From the NCBI GenBank assembly GCA_036351115.1, contig JAZBOL010000037.1:1-35487 (forward strand): 35,487 bases of DNA, in the 5' to 3' direction. Under the pieces are notes generated by a model. It did not search any database and was not told the DNA's origin. It worked only from the letters and a program-made list of their open reading frames with translations. The translations under genes were made by a program, and so were the position numbers. Source of the DNA: Marinihelvus sp036351115. GTDB taxonomy: Bacteria; Pseudomonadota; Gammaproteobacteria; Xanthomonadales; SZUA-36. Each line of letters opens with the position of its first letter. Position 1 is the first letter of the stretch. Shown here piece by piece: positions 1 through 5,902 of the stretch.

Positions 1-101
1 GGACCCTCATCCTCCGAGTCTTCTGGGCGGTGGGCATCCAGCCAGAGCTCACCCATCAGATCCCGAGCGGCGAAGAGGCCGGACATCGTCTTGTGCGTCA
101 T
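1..101 (-). CDS. Possible N-terminal fragment of an unidentified protein, running off the left edge
   Basis: On the minus strand an ATG at 99-101 opens a frame that stays open to the window edge, giving 33 codons that begin MTHKTMSGLFAARDL. Later in-frame ATGs lie at 84-86 and 54-56. Third codon positions are mostly G or C, as in the clear genes of this window. The fragment is acidic at its end and matches no family I recognise. No strong ribosome binding site is visible before any of the three starts. It would lie downstream of sufT on the same strand, separated by the structured repeat. Whether it is a gene depends on sequence outside the window. Confidence 0.35.
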   Translation of the reverse strand, partial: MTHKTMSGLFAARDLMGELWLDAHRPEDSEDEG

Positions 102-161
102 GCGGTGTTTTCCCGGACGCACTTGTGCCGGCGGCTTCGACGTTGCCGTGATGCGGGGTTC

Positions 162-366
162 GGCGGGTTTCCCTCGCTGCGGGATCAATCAGGGCGGTCG
201 CCGAGTGAACCGAAGCGACTGGGACTGGCCGCTGCGCGGCCAGAGGCGAGCGCCGTCATGAAACCCGAGCCAAGAAAGGAAACCGTGCGAGCCGGTCCCA
301 CCAAGCGCAGGTGAAGGAGGGAACCCAAAGGGCGACTGCCCGATCCCGCAGCGAGGGAAACCCGCC
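162..366. repeat. Structured intergenic repeat, copy 1
   Basis: A 25-nt left arm (162-186) is perfectly complementary to a right arm (342-366). After a one-sided AATCA bulge (187-191), pairing resumes between 192-202 and 331-341, with ten Watson-Crick pairs and one G-U. The enclosed core contains GAACCGAAGCGACTGGGAC at 207-225, a hairpin CTGGCCGC/GCGGCCAG at 224-242, and TGGGAC (220-225) able to pair with GTCCCA (295-300). The stretch 207-314 aligns without gaps to 19322-19429, with about 94 of 108 positions identical. The arms do not resemble those of copy 2, although both copies fold the same way. There is no transposase and no visible target duplication. It may be a structured RNA or a small non-autonomous element. 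Confidence 0.8.
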
Positions 367-375
367 CAGCCCGCC

Positions 376-398
376 AACAAAGCCCCAAACGCCGGGGC
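376..398 (-). terminator. Weak intrinsic terminator after sufT
   Basis: On the minus strand GCCCC (394-398) pairs with GGGGC (382-386) across a 7-nt loop and is followed by TTTGTT (376-381). It lies 17-39 nt past the sufT stop codon, the right place to end that transcript. The stem is only five pairs and the T-run is interrupted, so it is a moderate candidate. It directly abuts the right arm of structured repeat copy 1. Confidence 0.4.
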
Positions 399-414
399 CG
401 CCGGCAGGCCCGGA

Positions 415-966
415 TCAGAACATGCCGGTTTCGAGGCGCGCCGCTTCTGACATCATCATGTGATTCCAGGGCGGCTCGAACACCAGTTCGACCTGCACGT
501 CTTCGATGGTGGGAATGAGCGACACCTTGGAGCGGACGTCTTCCACGAGAATGGGGCCCATGCCGCAGCCCGGAGCGGTCAGGGTCATGTCGACGGAAAC
601 CCGGCGTTCACCTGCCTCGTTGCGATCGAGCTCGCAGCGATACACCAGGCCCAGATCGACGATGTTGACGGGGATTTCCGGGTCGAAGCAGGTTTTCAAT
701 TGGGCCCAGATCAGCTTCTCCACGTCCTCTTCCGTCGCGTCATCCGGCAGGCTCGGTGGTGAGACGGGCTCCTTGCCGATGGCGTCTGCGTCGATACCGG
801 CGACCCGGAACAGGTTGCCCTCCACGAACACGGTAAAACTGCCGCCGAGGGCCTGGGTGATGTAGCCGGCCGTGCCGGCGGGCATGGTCACCTCGTCGCC
901 GGACGGGATCATGACCACGTCACAGTCGCGCTCGAACTGGCAGGGTTGGCTCGTCTGATTGAACAT
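415..966 (-). CDS. sufT: Putative iron-sulfur cluster assembly protein SufT (MIP18/DUF59 family)
   Basis: A protein of 183 residues from the ATG at 964-966; an in-frame GTG at 982-984 would add six residues. The N-terminal part carries the SufT-specific segment IPSGDEVTMPAGTAG...QALGGSFTV. The C-terminal half is a DUF59/MIP18 domain with DPEIPVNIVDLGLVY at about 95-109, TAPGCGMG at about 131-138 containing the conserved cysteine C134, and EPPW near 164-167. This arrangement and length match the long SufT type. The family is linked to maturation of Fe-S proteins and is often found in suf operons; no other suf gene is visible here. It sits just downstream of bfr and bfd, which fits a role in iron handling. 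No clear ribosome binding site decides between the two starts. Confidence 0.87.
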   Translation of the reverse strand: MFNQTSQPCQFERDCDVVMIPSGDEVTMPAGTAGYITQALGGSFTVFVEGNLFRVAGIDADAIGKEPVSPPSLPDDATEEDVEKLIWAQLKTCFDPEIPVNIVDLGLVYRCELDRNEAGERRVSVDMTLTAPGCGMGPILVEDVRSKVSLIPTIEDVQVELVFEPPWNHMMMSEAARLETGMF

Positions 967-1010
967 GCGAAGAATATGCGGCACTCAACGCGCCGGTTCA
1001 AGCATGAAAG

Positions 1011-1041
1011 GCAGATGCGGCGGTGTAAAGCCGCATGCTGC
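1011..1041 (-). terminator. Stable hairpin just after bfr, possible terminator or mRNA 3' end
   Basis: ATGCGGC (1015-1021) pairs perfectly with GCCGCAT (1030-1036) across an 8-nt loop. GCAG (1011-1014) and CTGC (1038-1041) extend the stem past a single bulged G. It begins 7 nt beyond the bfr stop codon. On the minus strand only CTTTC follows, so a classical U-tract is missing. It may reduce read-through into sufT or protect the bfr mRNA end. Confidence 0.4.
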
Positions 1042-1047
1042 GAGTGA

Positions 1048-1518
1048 TCAGGAGCGCATCTGCTCCTGCAGGTAATTCTGTTCGCCGAGGCGGTCCATGA
1101 GCGCCAGCTGCGTTTCCAGCCAGTCCACGTGCTCTTCTTCCGACTCGAGAATGTGCTCGAACAGTTCCCGACTGACGTAGTCGCGGACCGATTCGCAGTA
1201 CTCGATCGCATCGCGAAGGTCGGGAATGGCCTCGTTTTCCAGGGCGAGGTCGCACTCGAGCATTTCCCGCGGGTTTTCCCCGATACGCAGGCGGCCAATA
1301 TCCTGCAGATTCGGCAGACCTTCCAGGAACAGGACGCGTTCGACCAGCACATCGGCGTGCTTCATCTCGTCGATGGATTCCTCGTATTCGTGTTCACCGA
1401 GTTCCTTCAGGCCCATGTCCTTGTACATGCGCGCATGGAGAAAGTACTGGTTGATGGCCGTCAGCTCGTTGCGCAGCACTTTGTTCAGGAATTCGATGAC
1501 CTTGCCATCACCTTTCAT
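1048..1518 (-). CDS. bfr: Bacterioferritin
   Basis: A protein of 156 residues, the usual length for heme-containing bacterioferritins, which form a 24-mer shell that oxidises ferrous iron and stores it as a ferric mineral. All diiron ferroxidase ligands are present at canonical numbering: E18, E51, H54, E94, E127 and H130, with Y25 nearby. M52, the axial heme ligand at the subunit interface, is also present. This makes it a catalytic, heme-binding type and not a degenerate subunit. The start is an ATG preceded by a good AGGAGA ribosome binding site. The bfd gene lies 161 nt upstream on the same strand; the two products normally work together, with Bfd reducing the stored iron for release. A hairpin follows the stop codon. 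Confidence 0.97.
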   Translation of the reverse strand: MKGDGKVIEFLNKVLRNELTAINQYFLHARMYKDMGLKELGEHEYEESIDEMKHADVLVERVLFLEGLPNLQDIGRLRIGENPREMLECDLALENEAIPDLRDAIEYCESVRDYVSRELFEHILESEEEHVDWLETQLALMDRLGEQNYLQEQMRS

Positions 1519-1679
1519 GGCAAATCTCCTTGCTCGTTAATGGGTTGCGATTGTGGACACACGGCGATGGGGCCGGTGACGGAAAGAGTGTACCGAAACG
1601 GGAAAACGCCTGACGAAATGAGAAGTGTTCGCGGGGTGCGTCGCGAAACGCCTGGGGCAAAGACTGCCGGGAAGGGGAT

Positions 1680-1898
1680 TCAGGCGCGGACGGCTTCGGC
1701 GCTTTGCTGCACCACGTCCAGCAGCGGCTCGCCCTGGCCCGTGGCCTGCCCAAGGATTTCCGAGGCCGTCACGGCGCAGCGGCCGCAGTTGCTCGAGCAT
1801 CCCGTCTGCCGTGCCAGCTGGCGCATCGTGCGTACCCCGCCGTTGACAGCTTCGATAATGTCCGAATCGGTGACGGATTTGCAAAGGCAGACGTACAT
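1680..1898 (-). CDS. bfd: Bacterioferritin-associated ferredoxin
   Basis: A protein of 72 residues with an N-terminal MYVCLCKSVTD segment and the Bfd/BFD-like [2Fe-2S] cysteines C4, C6, C38 and C41. An extra cysteine sits at C34. In characterised bacteria Bfd docks on bacterioferritin near its heme and passes electrons to the ferric core so that iron can be mobilised, mainly during iron starvation. That fits the Fur-type operator within the predicted promoter just upstream. bfr follows 161 nt downstream on the same strand, so the pair may be partly co-transcribed, but bfr has its own strong ribosome binding site and could be separately controlled. The leader before the ATG shows no clear Shine-Dalgarno sequence. 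Confidence 0.95.
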   Translation of the reverse strand: MYVCLCKSVTDSDIIEAVNGGVRTMRQLARQTGCSSNCGRCAVTASEILGQATGQGEPLLDVVQQSAEAVRA

Positions 1899-1930
1899 GG
1901 CAGGCAGCGGTCCGTTGAATGATGATTCCC

Positions 1931-1959
1931 ATTTAAATATGAATGAGAATGATTGTCAA
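1931..1959 (-). promoter_or_regulatory. bfd promoter with an embedded Fur box
   Basis: Reading the minus strand, a perfect -35 TTGACA (1954-1959) is followed, after exactly 17 nt, by TTAAAT (1931-1936) as -10. Overlapping the -35 and spacer is TGAGAATGATTGTCA (1944-1958), which matches the 7-1-7 Fur consensus TGATAATGATTATCA at 13 of 15 positions. A repressor bound there would block RNA polymerase directly. The predicted start of transcription is about 26 nt before the bfd ATG. Induction of bfd under iron limitation is inferred from Fur systems in related bacteria. Confidence 0.8.
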
Positions 1960-2021
1960 CTAGATTAATGCACCGCCGGGCACGGCCAACCGACCGCGTC
2001 CTGCCCGGCCAGCCATCGCAA

Positions 2022-3425
2022 TCATTCGGTTGTTTCGACCGGGCCGAACACCACGTCAGTCTCCGCGGTGAAGTAGACGAAAGTGACATAGGCGGCCACG
2101 TTGAACGCGATGTCTTCCGGGTCCACCTGGGCCAGCACATCGTTCGCCGTATGGTGCAGGTCGAAATAGCGCGAGGCGTCGTGATTCAAATCCACCACCG
2201 GCAGGCCGATCGCGCGCATCTGCCCGATGTCGGCGCCGCCGCTGGCGGGTCGGTCCAGCTGTCGCGGGATGTTCAGCGGTGCGAGATAGCGCGCGAGTTC
2301 GTCCATGGCGTCTTCCGCCTCCGGCCGGACGCGGCTGCGGAACTGGTAGATGCGGCCCGCCCCCAGGTCCGCTTCGGCGCCGATCACGTGGCTTGCCAGG
2401 TCACCGGCGTGGGCGCGGGCATAGGCTTTGCCGCCGAAGATCCCCTGCTCCTCGTTGGCGAACAGCACGACGCGAATGCCCCGGCGCGGACGTTCCGGGA
2501 GGTTCGCCACGAGACGGGCGGCGGCCATGGTGATGGCGACGCCGGCACCGTCGTCGTGCGCGCCGGTCCCGAGGTCCCAGGAGTCCAGGTGTGCACCGAT
2601 CATGACGTACTCGCCGTTGTCCTCGCGCCCGTCGAACTCGCCGATGACGTTGTAGGACTCCGCTTCCTCACCGGTATATCCGACATCGAGGCGCAGCTCC
2701 ATGCGCACCCGTTCGTCGGACTCGAGCATCGCGACCAGCAGGTCCGCGTCGGGGTTGGAAATCGCCGCCGAGGGCACTGCCGGGCCGGTGCGGCTGGTGG
2801 AAATCTGGCCCGTGTGCGGCAAGCGGTCGTTGTCCGTTCCCACGGAGCGGATGATCAGGGCCCGGGCGCCTTTTTCGGCGGCGACGTACGGTCCCTCGGT
2901 TCGCCCTGCGACGGCGCGGCCATAGCCACGTCCGCTCCGCGTCCGTTCCATCCGTTCCGAGATGAAGGCGATCTTGCCGTCCAGGCTGCCCGGCGCCGCG
3001 GCTTCGAGCATCGCGAGATCCGGAAAGTACACCACCTCGGCGGACACGATACCCCCGGTCCCCGGCGAGCCGCCCAGGGCCGTCACCGCGAAATCCTGGA
3101 CCCGGGGCAGCACCACGCGGGCCTGTTCAAAGCCCCGGCGCCACAGGGGGAAGGTCACCCTCTCCTTGCGGACACGGTCGAAACCGAGCCGCTTGAACTC
3201 CGCCTCCGCCCAACTGACGCCGAGCGCGTCACCGCGCGTTCCCGGCATCCGCGGTCCCACATCCGTGGTCAGGGACGAGAGGAGCTCCCAGGCCAGGTCG
3301 CTCTCCAGGGCGTCGGCCTGCAGCCGGTTGATCGTTTCGCTGTGGGGCGTGGTGGGCCCGCACGCCGCCAGCAGGAGCACAGCAGGCAGCACGGCAAGGA
3401 AACCGCGGGTCAGGGTCTTCTTCAT
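2022..3425 (-). CDS. Secreted M28-family zinc metallopeptidase (lipoprotein)
   Basis: A protein of 467 residues. The N-terminus has a lipoprotein signal ending LLAAC with lipidation at C22. A protease-associated-like insert occupies roughly 120-240, followed by the M28 catalytic domain. The two-zinc ligand set can be read off: H279 and D281 in GAHLDSWDLG, D291 in AHDDGAG, E325/E326 in NEEQG, D353 in EADLG and H424/H425 in DLHHTANDV. The family comprises aminopeptidases and carboxypeptidases acting on peptides, here probably in the periplasm or at the outer membrane; the exact specificity cannot be read from sequence. It begins 18 nt after the rppH stop codon on the same strand, so the two are probably co-transcribed. 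bfd follows but has its own promoter. Confidence 0.92.
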   Translation of the reverse strand: MKKTLTRGFLAVLPAVLLLAACGPTTPHSETINRLQADALESDLAWELLSSLTTDVGPRMPGTRGDALGVSWAEAEFKRLGFDRVRKERVTFPLWRRGFEQARVVLPRVQDFAVTALGGSPGTGGIVSAEVVYFPDLAMLEAAAPGSLDGKIAFISERMERTRSGRGYGRAVAGRTEGPYVAAEKGARALIIRSVGTDNDRLPHTGQISTSRTGPAVPSAAISNPDADLLVAMLESDERVRMELRLDVGYTGEEAESYNVIGEFDGREDNGEYVMIGAHLDSWDLGTGAHDDGAGVAITMAAARLVANLPERPRRGIRVVLFANEEQGIFGGKAYARAHAGDLASHVIGAEADLGAGRIYQFRSRVRPEAEDAMDELARYLAPLNIPRQLDRPASGGADIGQMRAIGLPVVDLNHDASRYFDLHHTANDVLAQVDPEDIAFNVAAYVTFVYFTAETDVVFGPVETTE

Positions 3426-3443
3426 GGCGTGTCTCGACAGGAA

Positions 3444-3923
3444 TCAGGGTGCGGCTTTGGCCAGCGGTTCGAGCAGGGTAAGGGCGCGCTGGTAAACCGG
3501 CCGCTTGAAAGAAATGACATTCTGCGCCGGGTACCAGAAATCGACCCAGCGGAAACTCGTGAATTCCGGTGACTCGGTGTGATCGAAAGTGACGCGGGAT
3601 TCGTCGGTGAGCATGCGCAGCAGGAACCAGACCTGCTTCTGGCCGATGCAGACAGGCCCGGCGCCGCGTCGCTGGAATCGCCGTGGCAGCCGATAACGCA
3701 ACCAGCCGGGTGTGGAGCCGAGAAGTTCGACATGGTGCTGTCGGAGCCCGGTCTCCTCGTGAAGCTCGCGGTACATGGCTTCAACGGGTGTCTCGTCGGT
3801 CCGCATGCCGCCCTGGGGAAACTGCCAGCCATCGTTGTTCGAGCGCTCGGCCCAGAAGACCTTGCCCTGCGAATTGATGATGACGATGGCGACGTTCGGC
3901 CGGTATCCGTCGGGATCGATCAT
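3444..3923 (-). CDS. rppH: RNA pyrophosphohydrolase RppH (Nudix)
   Basis: A protein of 159 residues from the ATG at 3921-3923 (MIDPDGYRPNVAIVI...), close to the 176-residue E. coli enzyme. The complete Nudix box runs from G38 to L60 (GX5EX7REUXEEXGU), with metal-binding E53, E56 and E57. The N-terminal DGYRPNV and the WQFPQGG segment before the box are typical of RppH. The enzyme removes pyrophosphate from 5'-triphosphorylated mRNAs and so starts RNase E-dependent decay; it can also act on dinucleoside polyphosphates. The same frame stays open far upstream, but that part lies antisense to the btuC-like gene and is not coding. It is divergent from the ABC importer, across a 129-nt gap, and followed closely by the M28 peptidase. 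Confidence 0.95.
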   Translation of the reverse strand: MIDPDGYRPNVAIVIINSQGKVFWAERSNNDGWQFPQGGMRTDETPVEAMYRELHEETGLRQHHVELLGSTPGWLRYRLPRRFQRRGAGPVCIGQKQVWFLLRMLTDESRVTFDHTESPEFTSFRWVDFWYPAQNVISFKRPVYQRALTLLEPLAKAAP

Positions 3924-4052
3924 GGCCGGCCTCGGGCGCCCGCTGCATTCGTTGGTGTGATTTTCGGCATGTGATACTTTGCGCCTTTCCTTCCACGATG
4001 GTAATAAAATCGCCTCGCGAAGCCAATCCGGTCCCCGCGGGCTTAGCCCACC

Positions 4053-5042
4053 ATGCGCCACCCTCGACCCTGGATCGTCCTGTTGCTGCTCACCGCGCTG
4101 TGCCTGGTGTGCGGCGTGCTGGCCACCGCCGTGGGTTCCGTGGCGCTCTCCCCCACCGACTGGTGGACGGCACTGACCCAGCCGGCCAGCAGCGAGGGCG
4201 AACTCCTCTGGCGCCTGCGCATTCCCCGGGCCGCCGCGGCCTTTGTCGTGGGGGCCATGCTGGCGGTCTCCGGTTGCCTCATGCAGGTACTGCTGCGGAA
4301 CCCCCTGGCTGACCCCTACATTCTCGGGGTCTCCGGCGGTTCGGCCCTGTTCGCCCTCCTCGGCTTTTCCCTGGGACTCGCCACATTCTGGATGCCCATC
4401 CTCGCCCTCGTCGGCGCCCTGGTCGCAGTCCTGATCGTGTTCGGCCTGGCGCGCGGCGATGGCCCCTGGAGCGGGACCCGGCTGCTCCTGACCGGCGTGG
4501 TGACCGCGGCGGGCTGGGGCGCGCTCATCAGCCTGGTACTGGCCACGGGCCCGGACAACAGCCTGCGAGGGATGCTGTTCTGGCTCATGGGCGATCTCAG
4601 CTACGCCCGCCTGCCGGCCTGGACCCTGGTGGTGCTCCTCCTGTGTCTCGGCGTGGTGCTGGCCAATGCGCGGCGCCTCAATGTCCTGAGCATGGGCGAA
4701 ACCACGGCCCGCCTCCTCGGCGAATCGACGCAACACCTGCTCTGGGGCATCTACTTCCTCAGCTCCCTCCTGACCGCCACGGCGGTCTCCGTCGCCGGCA
4801 GCATCGGATTCGTGGGCCTGATCGTGCCCCACCTCATGCGTCTCCTGGTCGGTTCGGATCACCGCGTGCTTGTCCCAAGCGCCGCCCTGTTCGGTGGCGC
4901 CTTCCTGGTCCTCAGCGACACGCTCGCACGCACGGTCATTGCGCCGCAACAGCTCCCGGTGGGGGTCATCACGGCCCTGCTCGGCGTGCCGCTGTTCCTG
5001 GTGCTGCTCAACCGGGCGCGCCTGCGGCCGCAGGCGCCATGA
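4053..5042 (+). CDS. FecCD/BtuC-family ABC transporter permease
   Basis: A protein of 329 residues, strongly hydrophobic throughout, consistent with the ten-helix BtuC/FecCD fold of vitamin B12, heme or ferric-siderophore importers. Family signatures include WRLRIPRAAAAFVVGAML near residues 53-70, the MQVLLRNPLADPYILGVSGG segment, and GSIGFVGLIVPHLMRLLVGSDHR followed by the C-terminal PVGVITALLGVPLFLVLL. The stop codon overlaps the start of the ATPase gene (ATGA), so the two are translationally coupled. No substrate-binding protein or TonB receptor is encoded nearby, and I saw no cobalamin riboswitch in the 129 nt upstream. The substrate is therefore open: cobalamin, heme or a siderophore. 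Confidence 0.93.
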   Translation: MRHPRPWIVLLLLTALCLVCGVLATAVGSVALSPTDWWTALTQPASSEGELLWRLRIPRAAAAFVVGAMLAVSGCLMQVLLRNPLADPYILGVSGGSALFALLGFSLGLATFWMPILALVGALVAVLIVFGLARGDGPWSGTRLLLTGVVTAAGWGALISLVLATGPDNSLRGMLFWLMGDLSYARLPAWTLVVLLLCLGVVLANARRLNVLSMGETTARLLGESTQHLLWGIYFLSSLLTATAVSVAGSIGFVGLIVPHLMRLLVGSDHRVLVPSAALFGGAFLVLSDTLARTVIAPQQLPVGVITALLGVPLFLVLLNRARLRPQAP

Positions 5043-5902
5043 CCCCGCGGCCCGAACGGCAAAGCCCCTCCGGCACCGACGCGAACGGCGTGCAGTCACT
5101 CGAAGTCGAGGGTCTCGGCGTGCGGATCGGGTCAACGACGGTGGTCGAAGGTCTCGACCTGGTCCTCGAGGGCGGGGCCTACTGGGGCATGCTTGGACCG
5201 AACGGTGTGGGCAAAACGACCCTGCTCCGCCACCTGGCCGGACTGGTCCGCCCTGCTGCCGGGCAGGTCAGCCTGGGCGGCCGGCCGCTCGATCACTGGC
5301 CGCGGCGACAGCTCGCCCAACGCCTCGGCATGCTCCAGCAACACACGGCCTACGTGTTCGACGCCTCGGTGCGGGACGTTGCCCTGACCGGCAGGCATCC
5401 GCACCTCGGGGCCTGGCAGCGGGAATCCGCCGAGGACCGGGCCCTGGCCGATGCCGCCCTGGGCCGGGTGGACCTGGGCGCCCTGGCGGACCGCAGCGTA
5501 ACGAGCCTTTCCGGTGGGGAGGCTCGACGCCTGGCCTTCGCCACGCTGCTCGTTCAGGACCCGGACATCCTGCTGCTGGACGAGCCGACCAACCATCTCG
5601 ACTTCCGGCACCAGGTCCGGCTCATGCGCACCATCGGGGATCGCATCTATCGCGACGGGCATTCGGGACTGGCGGCCCTGCACGACGTGAACCTCGCCGC
5701 GACCTACTGCAGCCACGTACTCATGCTCTTTGGCGACGGCGCCTGGGAAGCGGGCAAAGCGACGGAACTGCTGACCTCGGAACGGCTGGAGCGGCTGTAC
5801 CAGTGTCCCGTGACCGCCGTCGACACGGCGGAGGGACGCCGCTTTCACCCTGCCTTCTCTTCCTCGGGCGGTGACGGCTCGTCCAGCTCGACCAGGGCCT
5901 GA
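5039..5902 (+). CDS. BtuD/FecE-family ABC transporter ATP-binding protein
   Basis: A protein of 287 residues from the ATG that overlaps the permease stop codon. It carries Walker A GPNGVGKTT (53-61), the signature LSGGE (157-161), Walker B ILLLDEP (177-183) followed by TNHLD, and the H-loop histidine H215 in ALHDVN. It is the cytoplasmic ATPase that would power the permease upstream. A serine-rich tail (about 274-285) follows the domain. The last 58 nt overlap, tail to tail, with the end of the carrier gene on the opposite strand, so the low-complexity tail of each protein is encoded by the same DNA. The frame is open further upstream inside the permease gene, but the homologous part starts after this ATG. 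Confidence 0.93.
   Translation: MTPRPERQSPSGTDANGVQSLEVEGLGVRIGSTTVVEGLDLVLEGGAYWGMLGPNGVGKTTLLRHLAGLVRPAAGQVSLGGRPLDHWPRRQLAQRLGMLQQHTAYVFDASVRDVALTGRHPHLGAWQRESAEDRALADAALGRVDLGALADRSVTSLSGGEARRLAFATLLVQDPDILLLDEPTNHLDFRHQVRLMRTIGDRIYRDGHSGLAALHDVNLAATYCSHVLMLFGDGAWEAGKATELLTSERLERLYQCPVTAVDTAEGRRFHPAFSSSGGDGSSSSTRA

Noticed and set aside
162..366. Structured repeat as a hammerhead ribozyme, group II intron end, or retron RNA
   Set aside because: No hammerhead core (CTGANGA with GAAA), no recognisable domain V, and no reverse transcriptase gene in the window.
1953..3572. A plus-strand open frame of 539 codons opposite the M28 peptidase
   Set aside because: Antisense by-product of a GC-rich gene with a complete zinc-ligand set on the other strand.
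3924..4052. Possible cobalamin riboswitch before the BtuCD-type genes
   Set aside because: I saw no B12-box-like motif or the expected conserved stems, and the interval is too short for a typical element.
3924..5135. Upstream extension of the RppH frame, suggesting a 563-residue fusion
   Set aside because: The extension is antisense to the ABC permease and lacks any domain. RppH has a normal start at 3923.
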